DNA from: an uncultured Oscillospiraceae bacterium
GTDB lineage: Bacteria; Bacillota; Clostridia; Oscillospirales; Oscillospiraceae
Reading direction: 5' to 3'
Assembly: GCA_910588105.1 (NCBI GenBank)
Contig: CAJUQD010000038.1
Location: forward strand, 1 to 24,763
DNA: 24,763 nucleotides
Every line of letters begins with the position of its first letter. The stretch's first letter is position 1. Under the pieces are notes generated by a model. The model was given only the letters and a program-made list of their open reading frames with translations. It was not told where the DNA came from and did not search any database. Made by a program: the position numbers and the translations under genes. Of this stretch, positions 7,453 through 14,919 are shown piece after piece.

Positions 7453-7713
7453 TTACAGATTGTCCTTGAAAAACTGCTCCAAGGTCTGGGCGTTGGCTTC
7501 CTCATTGCCGCCCTCCAGAGTGACGGTCACCGTGTCGCCCTGCTTGATGCCCAACCCCATCAGGGCCATCAGCTTGGCCGCCCCGGCGGACTTGCCGGCC
7601 TGCGTGGAGATGGTGACGGTACTGTCCAGGGCCTTAGCAGCCTTGACCAGCAGTCCGGCGGGGCGGGCATGGATGCCCACAGGATCGGTGATGGTGTAAG
7701 TGAACTGCTTCAT
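7453..7713 (-). CDS. ptsH: HPr-family phosphocarrier protein
   Basis: HPr carries phosphate from enzyme I to the sugar-specific EIIA of the phosphotransferase system. The 86-residue product has the active-site loop GIHARPAG with His15, phosphorylated by PEP/enzyme I. In the second helix, where Gram-positive HPr has Ser46 (target of HPr kinase and source of the CcpA corepressor), this protein reads GAAKLMALMGLGI, with Lys47 at the equivalent position, so that regulatory phosphorylation seems impossible. The start is set by AGGAGGAAATATC before the ATG at 7713; the upstream in-frame ATG would include this ribosome binding site. It is a single-gene unit with its own promoter and terminator. The symbol is by family; no enzyme I gene is nearby. 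Confidence 0.9.
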   Translation of the reverse strand: MKQFTYTITDPVGIHARPAGLLVKAAKALDSTVTISTQAGKSAGAAKLMALMGLGIKQGDTVTVTLEGGNEEANAQTLEQFFKDNL

Positions 7714-7820
7714 GATATTTCCTCCTCTTGTTGACATGGTTTCTCATCAGGTATTTTGCGCCTATACAGAGAACCCAGCGGGTCGGAGCCCCAATCCGCC
7801 GGGCTGCTTGGTTTGATTTT

Positions 7821-7849
7821 ATTATATCTCACTTCTCACAAAATTGCAA
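7821..7849 (-). promoter_or_regulatory. Sigma-A promoter of the HPr gene
   Basis: On the minus strand TTGCAA (7844-7849), a 17-base spacer and a consensus TATAAT (7821-7826) lie about 110 bases before the HPr start. Confidence 0.65.
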
Positions 7850-7891
7850 CTTTTTACTGCCAAAAAAACTGTCAATTATCCAAAGATGCCG

Positions 7892-7920
7892 TTGAAGATT
7901 TCCCCATTCCGGGCTATACT
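7892..7920 (+). promoter_or_regulatory. Sigma-A promoter of the SUV3-like helicase gene
   Basis: TTGAAG (7892-7897), a 17-base spacer and TATACT (7915-7920) lie 46 bases before the helicase start. The promoter is divergent from the HPr promoter, so the two share a short control region. Confidence 0.6.
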
Positions 7921-7966
7921 ATGCTATACTACCCTTCAGGCCAACCACCAGAGAGGAGAGAACGCC

Positions 7967-10198
7967 ATGTCCGGACGCAGCCGGGGCAGATATTGGAGCG
8001 CGTCGCTGCTGAAGCGGCGGGGCTGGACCCAAGAGCTCATCCGTGAGCTTCTTCCCAAGCCCAAGTATATCCCATGCGGCGAATATTCCGTCCGCGTCTG
8101 GGGCAAGGAGGACGTGCGCGCGGCGGAGCGCGACCCCCGCTTCGTCCACCCCGCAGGTGAGGATACCGGCCAATCCATCCCCTCTCCCGCTCCGGCGGCC
8201 CGGTGCGCCAGAGCCCTGCTTGCCCGGGCGTGGGACGGGGCGGGGCAGGACGGCTCCGCCCCCTGGCTGCTGGGCGGACACTACCACGCCGCCTTGCTGG
8301 CCCGGCTGTCCGTCACCGGGGCGGGCCGGGGAATCCGCAATTCCCAGGCTGCCGCCTGGATTGGCGAATTCCTGGCCCTGGAACGCCGGTGCGACCCCAA
8401 TCATCTGCCGGAAATTTTGAAAAACTTCATCCGGGCGGGGGACTGGCTGGAACGCCACCAGGACCACCAGCTGGCCCAAGAGCTCCGGGACCGCTACCCC
8501 CAGGCCCTGCTGGGGGCAGCAAGGCAGGTTCTATCCGACTTCTCCGCCGCCCAGCCCGAGGCGGACGCAGACGCCCTGCTGCGCGCCCCAGGCTTCCCTG
8601 CCGCCCACCTGCTCCGGGAAGGGCTGGGTGCGGTGTGGTCGGTGTGGTACGTCCCCCAGGCCATCCGCACCAGCCTGTCCCTGCTCATCGCCCTCAACCC
8701 CAAGGACGAATACCCCGAGGCACGGGCCATGCACCGCCGGTTCATTCTCCACCTGGGGGGCACCAACACCGGCAAGACCTACGCTGGGTTCCAGCGGCTG
8801 ATCCGGGCGAAAACCGGAGTCTATCTGGCCCCCTTGCGCCTTCTGGCCCTGGAGGCCCAGGAGACCCTGCTGGACGCGGGGGTGGACTGCTCTTTGTCCA
8901 CTGGCGAGGAGGAGGACTTCCGTGAGGGGGACACCCACCTGGCCGCCACGGCAGAAAAGCTGGATCTCAAGCGCCGCTATGAGGCGGCGGTGATCGACGA
9001 GTGCCAGATGATCGCCGACTCCCAGCGGGGGTACGCCTGGACCCGGGCGATTCTGGGGGTGCTCTCCCCCGAGGTGCACCTGTGCGCCGCCCCGGAGGCC
9101 AAGCAGCTGCTCATCCGCCTCATTGAGAGCTGTGGGGACAGTGTGGAGATGGCCGTTCACGAGCGCACCACCCCCCTGCTGTGCATGTCCCACCCGGTGG
9201 ACTACCAGCGCGTCCAGCCCGGGGACGCGCTCATCACCTTCTCCAAGGTGGGGGTGCTCAGTGTGGCGGAGGACCTGCGCCAGAGCGGCAAGGAACCGGC
9301 CATCATCTACGGGGCCCTGCCCTATGCCACCCGGCGCAGGCAGATGGAGGGCTTCCTCAAGGGGGATATGGAGTATATCGTCTCCACAGACGCCATCGGC
9401 ATGGGGCTCAACCTGCCCATACGGCGGATCATCTTCATGGAGACGGAGAAATTCGACGGCGTGGAGCGCCGGGAGCTGCGCCCGGAGGAGATCAAGCAGA
9501 TCGCCGGGCGGGCGGGCCGGTTCGGCATGTATAACAAGGGCTGGGTGGGGGCCACCCAGAACCTCCCCGCCATCCGGGCGGGGCTGGAGGCAGTTGTCCC
9601 GCCCTTGGAATACGCCGTGGCGGGCTTTTCCGACCTGGTGCTCCAGGTGGATTTCGACCTTCTGGAGGTGCTGACCCAGTGGAACCAGATGCCCACCGTG
9701 GAGCCCTATCGGAAGCTGGATATCACCCGGTATATCTCCCTGATCTCCAAAATGCGGGAGATGGGCTTTATCCTCACCCGGGAACAGGAGCTGCGCGCCG
9801 CCAACATCCCCTTCGACGAGACGGACGACGCCCTACGGGAGCTGTTTTTCCAGTTCCTCCACCGCTGGCAGCGGGGGGAACCCATCGAGCAGCCCGGCCT
9901 GCCCGAGGACGAGCCCACCCTGCCCGAGCTGGAACTATACTACCGCAAGCTGGACCTCTACTTCTCCTTTTCCAAGGCGTTCGGCTGCCCGGTAGACGAG
10001 GACAGACTGTACGACAGCCGGGAGCGGGTGGCCGACGAGATCAACGAGATCCTGCTCCACAAGCTGCGCAATAACATCCGCTTCTGCGCCCGGTGCGGCA
10101 AGGCCCTGCCCCTGCACCACCGGGGTCGGCTGTGCGACGGGTGCTTCCGCCGGGAGCGGAAGGATGCAGGGCGCTTCCCCGCCCGTCAAGGCCACTGA
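7967..10198 (+). CDS. SUV3-like superfamily 2 RNA helicase with C-terminal zinc ribbon
   Basis: This 743-residue protein has a helicase core like mitochondrial SUV3: Walker A GGTNTGKT (264-271, K270), DECQM as motif II (D344-Q347; SUV3 has DEIQ), motif V STDAIGMGLNLP, and motif VI QIAGRAGRFG (511-520). SUV3 enzymes unwind RNA or RNA-DNA duplexes with ATP and feed exoribonucleases. The first 260 residues form a helical N-terminal region I cannot name. The end carries CARC (C707, C710) and CDGC (C723, C726), a four-cysteine zinc ribbon likely to bind nucleic acid. The start at 7967 follows GAGAGGAGAG; the longer open frame upstream would run through the promoter. It is monocistronic, and its role (RNA decay or ribosome-related) is inferred. 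Confidence 0.82.
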   Translation: MSGRSRGRYWSASLLKRRGWTQELIRELLPKPKYIPCGEYSVRVWGKEDVRAAERDPRFVHPAGEDTGQSIPSPAPAARCARALLARAWDGAGQDGSAPWLLGGHYHAALLARLSVTGAGRGIRNSQAAAWIGEFLALERRCDPNHLPEILKNFIRAGDWLERHQDHQLAQELRDRYPQALLGAARQVLSDFSAAQPEADADALLRAPGFPAAHLLREGLGAVWSVWYVPQAIRTSLSLLIALNPKDEYPEARAMHRRFILHLGGTNTGKTYAGFQRLIRAKTGVYLAPLRLLALEAQETLLDAGVDCSLSTGEEEDFREGDTHLAATAEKLDLKRRYEAAVIDECQMIADSQRGYAWTRAILGVLSPEVHLCAAPEAKQLLIRLIESCGDSVEMAVHERTTPLLCMSHPVDYQRVQPGDALITFSKVGVLSVAEDLRQSGKEPAIIYGALPYATRRRQMEGFLKGDMEYIVSTDAIGMGLNLPIRRIIFMETEKFDGVERRELRPEEIKQIAGRAGRFGMYNKGWVGATQNLPAIRAGLEAVVPPLEYAVAGFSDLVLQVDFDLLEVLTQWNQMPTVEPYRKLDITRYISLISKMREMGFILTREQELRAANIPFDETDDALRELFFQFLHRWQRGEPIEQPGLPEDEPTLPELELYYRKLDLYFSFSKAFGCPVDEDRLYDSRERVADEINEILLHKLRNNIRFCARCGKALPLHHRGRLCDGCFRRERKDAGRFPARQGH

Positions 10199-10243
10199 AC
10201 GGGGAGGTTTCCCCTTTCGGCGCGCGCGGGCCGGGCATGAGAG

Positions 10244-10277
10244 AAGCGGCGGAGAGCTACGCTCCCCGCCGCTTTTT
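10244..10277. terminator. Terminator between the convergent helicase and rubrerythrin genes
   Basis: The stem AAGCGGCGG (10244-10252) pairs with CCGCCGCTT (10266-10274), followed on the plus strand by five T (10273-10277). It ends the helicase transcript. A shorter GGGGAGGTTTCCCC hairpin lies just upstream. Confidence 0.75.
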
Positions 10278-10287
10278 ATGCAGTCAT

Positions 10288-10824
10288 TTAATAATTCTCC
10301 GCGTGAACCTCAAAGTAAGACTGGGGATGGGCGCAGGTAGGGCAGATCTCGGGGGCGCTGGTGCCCACCACAATGTGCCCGCAGTTCCGGCACTCCCACA
10401 CCTTGACCTCGCTCTTCTTGAAAACCTCCTGGGCCTCCACGTTCTTCAGCAGGGCGCGGTAGCGCTCCTCATGGTGCTTCTCAATGGCGGCCACCAGGCG
10501 GAACTTGGCGGCCAGCTCGGGGAAGCCCTCCTCCTCGGCGGTCTTGGCAAAGCCCTCGTACATGTCCGTCCACTCGTAGTTCTCGCCGTCGGCCGCGGCC
10601 GCCAGGTTCTCCGCGGTGCTGCCGATGCCCGCCAGCTCCTTGAACCACATCTTGGCGTGCTCTTTCTCGTTGTCCGCGGTTTTCAGGAAGAGGGCCGCGA
10701 TCTGCTCAAAGCCCTCCTTCTTGGCCTTGGAGGCGAAATAGGTATACTTGTTCCTGGCCTGGGACTCCCCTGCAAAGGCCGCCTCCAGATTTTTCTCCGT
10801 CTGGGTTCCGGCATACTTGGACAT
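10288..10824 (-). CDS. rbr: Rubrerythrin
   Basis: Rubrerythrin is a cytoplasmic non-haem iron peroxidase that reduces hydrogen peroxide in anaerobes, taking electrons through its rubredoxin domain. The 178-residue product has a ferritin-like four-helix domain with diiron ligands E20, E53 and H56 (ExxH), the GENYE pair (E81, E84) and ExxH at 115-118. A C-terminal rubredoxin domain follows with four cysteine iron ligands, CRNC (145, 148) and CPTC (161, 164). Length and both domains are normal for the family. The start follows AGGAGGAAATTCGCT. It lies 68 bases after ridA on the same strand, with a small C5/G5 hairpin (10856-10870) between, and may be read from the yebC promoter or its own. Its presence supports an anaerobic lifestyle. 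Confidence 0.95.
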   Translation of the reverse strand: MSKYAGTQTEKNLEAAFAGESQARNKYTYFASKAKKEGFEQIAALFLKTADNEKEHAKMWFKELAGIGSTAENLAAAADGENYEWTDMYEGFAKTAEEEGFPELAAKFRLVAAIEKHHEERYRALLKNVEAQEVFKKSEVKVWECRNCGHIVVGTSAPEICPTCAHPQSYFEVHAENY

Positions 10825-10892
10825 AGCGAATTTCCTCCTGTTTTCTTTTATGCTCCCCCCTTTCAGGGGGCCTATCCCCGAATATCGCGCCC

Positions 10893-11267
10893 TTATCTGA
10901 CCGCCACGGCCTCGATCTCAAACAGCGCGCCCTTGGGCAGGGCCGCGGCCTGGACGCAGGAGCGGGCGGGCGCCTCGCCGGGGAAATACTTGGCGTAGAC
11001 GGCGTTGATGGCGGCAAAATCCCCCATATCCGCCAAAAATACCGTGGTCTTCACCACGTCCCCGAAGCCCATCCCGGCGGCGCTGAGTACGGCCCCCAGG
11101 TTTTCCAGGGCCTGGGCGGCCTGGGCCTCCACGCCTTGGGGAAGCGCGCCGGTGGAGGGGATCAGGCCCAGCTGGCCGGAGGTATACAGGGTATTGCCCG
11201 CCAGTTTGGCATGACAGTAAGGCCCCACGGCGGCGGGGGCGTTTACGGCGGTGATCGTCTGGTTCAT
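10893..11267 (-). CDS. ridA: RidA-family enamine/imine deaminase
   Basis: RidA (YjgF/YER057c/UK114) hydrolyses reactive enamine and imine intermediates such as 2-aminoacrylate formed by PLP enzymes, preventing damage to other enzymes. The 124-residue product has the family pattern: AVNAPAAVGPYCHAK near the start, YTSGQLGLIP, the VVKTTVFLADMGDF segment, and PARSCVQAAALPKGALFEIEAVA at the end, where R102 is the conserved arginine that contacts the substrate carboxylate. The start at 11267 follows GGAGGG; the frame extends further upstream only as a shadow of yebC. It begins 13 bases after the yebC stop codon, so the two are almost certainly one operon. Confidence 0.93.
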   Translation of the reverse strand: MNQTITAVNAPAAVGPYCHAKLAGNTLYTSGQLGLIPSTGALPQGVEAQAAQALENLGAVLSAAGMGFGDVVKTTVFLADMGDFAAINAVYAKYFPGEAPARSCVQAAALPKGALFEIEAVAVR

Positions 11268-11280
11268 AGCGGCACCCTCC

Positions 11281-12006
11281 TCAGTTGTCCCAGTTGTGCC
11301 ACACGTTCTGCACGTCGTCGTTGTCCTCCATGTTGTCGATGAGCTTTTCCATATTCTTGATGTCTCCCTCGTCGGAGAGGGTAACATAATTCTGAGGCAC
11401 CATCTCCACCTTGGCGGAGGCAAACACGTAGCCCTTCCCCTCCATGGCGGAAAGCACCACGCCGAAGGCATCCGGGTCAGTGTACACCGTGAAGCAGTCC
11501 TCATCGGCCTCAAAGTCCGCCGCCCCGCAGTCCAGAGCGTCCATCATGGCAGTCTCCTCATCCAGATCCTCCCGCTCAATGACCAGCACGCCCTTCTGGT
11601 CGAAAGACCAGGACACGCAGCCGGTGGCCCCCAGGTTGCCGCCGAACTTGTCGAAGTAGTGGCGCACGTCGGAGGCGGTGCGGTTTCGGTTGTCGGTGAG
11701 GGTTTCCACGATGACGGCCACGCCGCCCGGGCCGTACCCCTCGTAGGTGATGGCCTCGTAGTCGTTGGCGTTGCCCGAGCCCACAGCCTTCTCAATGGTG
11801 CGCTTGATGTTGTCGTTGGGCATGTTGGCCGCGCGGGCCTTGGCGATGACGGTGGCCAGGCGGGAATTATTGTTGGGGTCGCCGGAGCCGCCGGTCTTGA
11901 CGGCCACGATGATCTCCCGGGCAATTTTGGTAAACGCCTGGGAGCGCTTGGCGTCCGCCGCGCCCTTGGTTTTCTGAATGTTATGCCACTTGGAATGACC
12001 TGACAT
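11281..12006 (-). CDS. yebC: YebC/PmpR-family regulator or translation factor
   Basis: This 241-residue protein is of typical family length. It opens with the signature MSGHSKWHNIQ and KGAADAKRSQAFTKIAREI, contains NMPNDNIKRTIEKA and EGYGPGGVAVIVETLTDNRNRT, and ends with the acidic third domain (LIDNMEDNDDVQNV). Members have been described as DNA-binding regulators (PmpR), and more recently YebC-type proteins have been linked to ribosome function at proline-rich stretches; which applies here cannot be told from sequence. The start at 12006 gives the conserved N-terminus, with GAAGGGA upstream; an in-frame ATG six codons earlier is less likely. It is the first gene of a probable yebC-ridA-(rbr) operon. 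Confidence 0.95.
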   Translation of the reverse strand: MSGHSKWHNIQKTKGAADAKRSQAFTKIAREIIVAVKTGGSGDPNNNSRLATVIAKARAANMPNDNIKRTIEKAVGSGNANDYEAITYEGYGPGGVAVIVETLTDNRNRTASDVRHYFDKFGGNLGATGCVSWSFDQKGVLVIEREDLDEETAMMDALDCGAADFEADEDCFTVYTDPDAFGVVLSAMEGKGYVFASAKVEMVPQNYVTLSDEGDIKNMEKLIDNMEDNDDVQNVWHNWDN

Positions 12007-12064
12007 GGAAATCGTTCCCTTCATTGTGAGGTATAAGCCCGCTGGGGCAAAAAATTCATCCCAT

Positions 12065-12093
12065 AATATAGCACACTTTCGTCCTGTTTTCAA
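12065..12093 (-). promoter_or_regulatory. Sigma-A promoter of yebC
   Basis: On the minus strand TTGAAA (12088-12093), a 17-base spacer and TATATT (12065-12070) lie about 60 bases before the yebC start codon. Confidence 0.65.
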
Positions 12094-12126
12094 CCCCTTG
12101 GGCCGTTCTTTATGCCCCATGCCCAG

Positions 12127-12164
12127 AAAAACCCCGCCGGGCAGCACAGCCCGGCGGGGTTTTT
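12127..12164. terminator. Strong bidirectional terminator closing the glg-pgi block
   Basis: A perfect 16-bp stem pairs 12127-12142 (A5 then CCCCGCCGGGC) with 12149-12164 (GCCCGGCGGGG then T5) across a six-base loop. T runs follow in both directions. On the minus strand it starts a few bases after the DUF3788 stop codon and separates the carbohydrate block from yebC. Confidence 0.9.
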
Positions 12165-12168
12165 CTTT

Positions 12169-12588
12169 TTACCGGCCTGTCCGAATATCCATCAGCCGGA
12201 ATACATCGCGGTACAAATCGTCCCGGTCCTCCAGCTCGACCATGAGCCACCTCTGTCCGTTCCCCTCCCGGGTACGGGCGTAGAGCTCCTGGAGCGCGGC
12301 GGTACAGCTGGGCAAGGCGGCCTCCGCCGGCCCCTTCTCCTTCTGCCCCACCACAACCATGGCGGTGAAATAGGACTCCCTGGGGTACACGGTGCACAGG
12401 GCCTTCCCCGATTTCTTGAACTTCACGTTCCAGCCCTTTTCCATGCTGCAATAGCTGAATTCAATCCTCTCGGCGCACTGGTATCTGTCCTTGACTTCCG
12501 CGCAAAACTGGGAAAACAGCGGATTACCCACATATTCCCCCACTTCCTCCAGGGAGGGACAGCGGCTTTTGTCCAGACGATCCATCAT
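12169..12588 (-). CDS. DUF3788-family protein
   Basis: This 139-residue soluble protein has the conserved pattern of DUF3788: KGWNVKFKKSGKALCTVYPRESYFTAMVVVG in the middle, then SCTAALQELYA and GQRWLMVELEDRDDL near the end. The biochemical function of the family is unknown. It starts 12 bases after the pgi stop codon and is the last gene before the strong terminator, so it is probably cotranscribed with pgi and glk, although upstream Shine-Dalgarno complementarity is weak (GAGAAGCGG). There are two adjacent ATG codons (12588 and 12585). A link to sugar metabolism rests only on position. Confidence 0.78.
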   Translation of the reverse strand: MMDRLDKSRCPSLEEVGEYVGNPLFSQFCAEVKDRYQCAERIEFSYCSMEKGWNVKFKKSGKALCTVYPRESYFTAMVVVGQKEKGPAEAALPSCTAALQELYARTREGNGQRWLMVELEDRDDLYRDVFRLMDIRTGR

Positions 12589-12600
12589 ATGCGCCGCTTC

Positions 12601-13863
12601 TCAGGGTCTGCCCAGCAGCTCGAACATATTCTTCTTGTATGCCTCCACGCCGGGCTGGTTGAAGGGGTTGACCCCCAGCACATGGCCGCTGATGCCGCAG
12701 GACAGCTCGAAGAAGTAGAACAGCTCGCCCAGCGCGTGAACGTCCATCTTGTCCAGGCGAAGCACCATCGAGGGCGCACCGCCGTCCTTATGTGCGGCCA
12801 GGGTGCCTTTGAATGCCATCTCCCGCACAAAACTCAGCGGCTTGCCCGCCAGGTAGTTCAGGTTGTCCCCGTTGTCGTCGCTGTAGGGGATGGCGATGTC
12901 GCAGCCCGTGTCATCCACGTAGATAACGGTCTCGAACAGGTGGCGCTCGCCGTCCTGGATATACTGGCCCAGGGAGTGCAGGTCGGTGGTGAACTGGGCG
13001 GAGGCGGGGAAAATCCCCTTGCCGTCCTTGCCCTCGGACTCGCCGAACAGCTGCTTGAGCCACTCGCCCACAAAGGAATAGGACGGCTCATAGGAGCAGA
13101 ACAGCTCGATCTTCTTCCCCTGGCGGTAGAGCAGGTTGCGGGCGGCCACATACTGCCAGACAGGGTTGTCCATGTCCCGCCTGTCAAAAGCGTTCATGGC
13201 GTCCCGGGCACCGGCCATCAGTGCCTCGATATCGGTGCCGCCCACGGCGATGGGCAGCAGCCCTACGGCGGACAGCACAGAGAACCGGCCCCCCACGTCG
13301 TCGGGCACCACAAAGGTCTCCCAGCCGTTAGAGTCGGCCAGGGTTTTCAGGGCCCCCCTGGCCTTGTCGGTGGTGGCGTAAATGCGCTGGTTGGCCTTCT
13401 CGCCGTACTGCTTTACCAGCAGCTCCCGGAACACCCGGAAAGCTACGGCAGGCTCGGTGGTGCCGCCGGACTTGGAGATTACGTTGATGGACCACTCCCG
13501 GTCGTCCAGCCTGCGGATTACGTTGTCCAGCTCGTTGGGGCTAAGGGAGCAGCCCACAAAGCAAATCTCAGGTCCATTGGAGGGGAAAACCTCCAACGCA
13601 GCCCTGGCCCCCAGGTAGGACCCGCCGATGCCGATCACCACCAGCACCTGGGAGTCCTTCCGAATCTTCGCCGCAGCCTTCTGGATGCGGGCAAACTCGT
13701 CCTTGTCATAGTTTTCCGGCAGGCGCACCCAGCCCACAAAGTCAGAGCCGGGGGCGGCGGGATCATAGAGCCTGGCGTGGGCGGCCTCCACCTCGGGGGC
13801 CATGGCGTTGAGCTGCTCCTGGGAGGCCACACCCTCCAGCATGGACAAATCGAGCTTGAGCAT
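12601..13863 (-). CDS. pgi: Glucose-6-phosphate isomerase
   Basis: Pgi interconverts glucose-6-phosphate and fructose-6-phosphate, joining glycogen breakdown and glucose phosphorylation to glycolysis. The 420-residue product is of the shorter Firmicutes type. It carries VVIGIGGSYLGARAA, the phosphate-binding SKSGGTTE (130-137), the family segment VVPDDVGGRFSVLSAVGLLP, the histidine loop FTTDLHSLGQYIQDG and the C-terminal lysine segment GVEAYKKNMFELL. The start at 13863 is chosen because AAGGAG lies about ten bases upstream and the protein then begins MLKLDLS; the open frame continuing upstream has no family similarity. It lies 61 bases after glk and 12 bases before the DUF3788 gene, in one transcription unit. 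Confidence 0.96.
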   Translation of the reverse strand: MLKLDLSMLEGVASQEQLNAMAPEVEAAHARLYDPAAPGSDFVGWVRLPENYDKDEFARIQKAAAKIRKDSQVLVVIGIGGSYLGARAALEVFPSNGPEICFVGCSLSPNELDNVIRRLDDREWSINVISKSGGTTEPAVAFRVFRELLVKQYGEKANQRIYATTDKARGALKTLADSNGWETFVVPDDVGGRFSVLSAVGLLPIAVGGTDIEALMAGARDAMNAFDRRDMDNPVWQYVAARNLLYRQGKKIELFCSYEPSYSFVGEWLKQLFGESEGKDGKGIFPASAQFTTDLHSLGQYIQDGERHLFETVIYVDDTGCDIAIPYSDDNGDNLNYLAGKPLSFVREMAFKGTLAAHKDGGAPSMVLRLDKMDVHALGELFYFFELSCGISGHVLGVNPFNQPGVEAYKKNMFELLGRP

Positions 13864-13924
13864 GATAACATCACTCCTTATTGATTTCCTGATATTCTGT
13901 TCCAAAACATGGGAAAATATCGCG

Positions 13925-14833
13925 TTACTCCGTGAAGAACAGGGCCGCTCCGCCATAAATGCCCGCGTTATTGCCCAGCTGGGCCAGAGCGAAGCGCACA
14001 CCGGCGCAGGCCGACAGTGCGTTGGCCTTGAACGCGGCCTCCACCGGACCCAGCAAGGCGCTGCCCGCGGCGGACACGCCGCCGCCCAGCAGGATAATCT
14101 CCGGGTTGACCACGCAGCTCACCACGGCGGCGGCATAGCCCAGGGCGCTGCCCGCCTCCTTCACCACCGCCTGGGCATTCTCGTCCCCGGCGGCGGCCGC
14201 GTCGTACACATCCTTGGCAGTCACCTTGTCCATCTCTTTGAAGGGGGAGAACTGCTTTGCCGCCCGGATGATGCCGGTGGCGGAGGAGGTGACCTCCAGA
14301 CAGCCCTTCCGGCCACAGCAGCACTCCCAGTCAGGATGGTAGGGGACGGTCATATGCCCCACCTCGCCTCCGGCCCCGGTGGCCCCGGCAACGATGCGCC
14401 CGTCACAAATGACGCCGCCCCCCACGCCGGTGCCCACGGTGAACAGCACCAGGTTGCGGCAGCCCTTGCCGGTGCCCTGCCACGCCTCGCCCAAAGCGGC
14501 TAGGTTGGCATCGTTGGCCGCCTTGACGGGCACGCCCGCCCGGCTGGACAGCTCCTGAGCCACGTTCAGGTTTTCCCAGCCCAGGTTGACGCACAGCGTC
14601 ACCAGCGACTGGTTCACCACCGGGCCGGGCACACCCACCCCCGCGCCCACACAGATGCAGTCGGGGAAGGAATCCATCACCTGGCGCATATGGCTGGCGA
14701 TGTCGTCAAAGGTGGCGGCCACATCCCGGAAGGTGGGGAACTCCCGCTTGTCCAGCAGGTCCCCTTCCCTGCTCACCAGCCCCAGCTTGACCGTAGTCCC
14801 CCCCACGTCGATGCCAAAACAGACCTCTCTCAC
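13925..14833 (-). CDS. glk: ROK-family glucokinase
   Basis: This enzyme phosphorylates glucose with ATP to glucose-6-phosphate in the cytoplasm. The 302-residue product has the phosphate-binding DVGGTTVK (9-16), the sugar-binding AANDANLAALGE, the second phosphate loop TVGTGVGGGVICDG and the ROK zinc motif CxCGxxGCxE (C171, C173, C178, E180) after GGEVGHMTV. These features make it a kinase rather than a transcriptional ROK protein, as there is no N-terminal helix-turn-helix. The start is a GTG at 14833, preceded by an ideal AAGGAGG eight bases upstream. Gene order glgP-glk-pgi suggests that glucose released by debranching or taken up is fed forward by Pgi. Another hexose substrate cannot be excluded. 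Confidence 0.93.
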   Translation of the reverse strand: MREVCFGIDVGGTTVKLGLVSREGDLLDKREFPTFRDVAATFDDIASHMRQVMDSFPDCICVGAGVGVPGPVVNQSLVTLCVNLGWENLNVAQELSSRAGVPVKAANDANLAALGEAWQGTGKGCRNLVLFTVGTGVGGGVICDGRIVAGATGAGGEVGHMTVPYHPDWECCCGRKGCLEVTSSATGIIRAAKQFSPFKEMDKVTAKDVYDAAAAGDENAQAVVKEAGSALGYAAAVVSCVVNPEIILLGGGVSAAGSALLGPVEAAFKANALSACAGVRFALAQLGNNAGIYGGAALFFTE

Positions 14834-14864
14834 TCTCCAGACCTCCTTCAGAAATTAGAACGTG

Positions 14865-14880
14865 TGTTTCACGTGAAACG
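14865..14880. promoter_or_regulatory. Candidate parS site (ParB/Spo0J binding)
   Basis: The sequence TGTTTCACGTGAAACG differs from the bacterial consensus parS TGTTTCACGTGAAACA only in the last base. It contains the perfect 14-bp palindrome GTTTCACGTGAAAC (14866-14879). It lies in the 86-base gap between glgP and glk. ParB-parS sites load the chromosome partition complex and SMC, and usually cluster near the origin, so this may mark the window as origin-proximal. Confidence 0.7.
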
Positions 14881-14919
14881 CTTGCCGGATCGGCCGCCCG
14901 CACTATGGCGCGGCCCGGG

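Noticed and set aside
10856..10870. C5-TTTCA-G5 hairpin between ridA and rubrerythrin as a terminator
   Set aside because: The stem is only five base pairs and no T run follows in the direction of transcription. It is not supported as a terminator.
12112..13884. Long plus-strand open frame of 590 codons opposite pgi and the DUF3788 gene
   Set aside because: It is antisense to two genes with clear family motifs, and has no ribosome binding site or recognisable domain. GC-rich codon use leaves the opposite strand open.
14874..14887. CcpA cre site overlapping the end of the parS-like palindrome (TGAAACGCTTGCC)
   Set aside because: It is out of register with the cre consensus by one base and has several mismatches. 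The parS match is far better, and the HPr here lacks Ser46.
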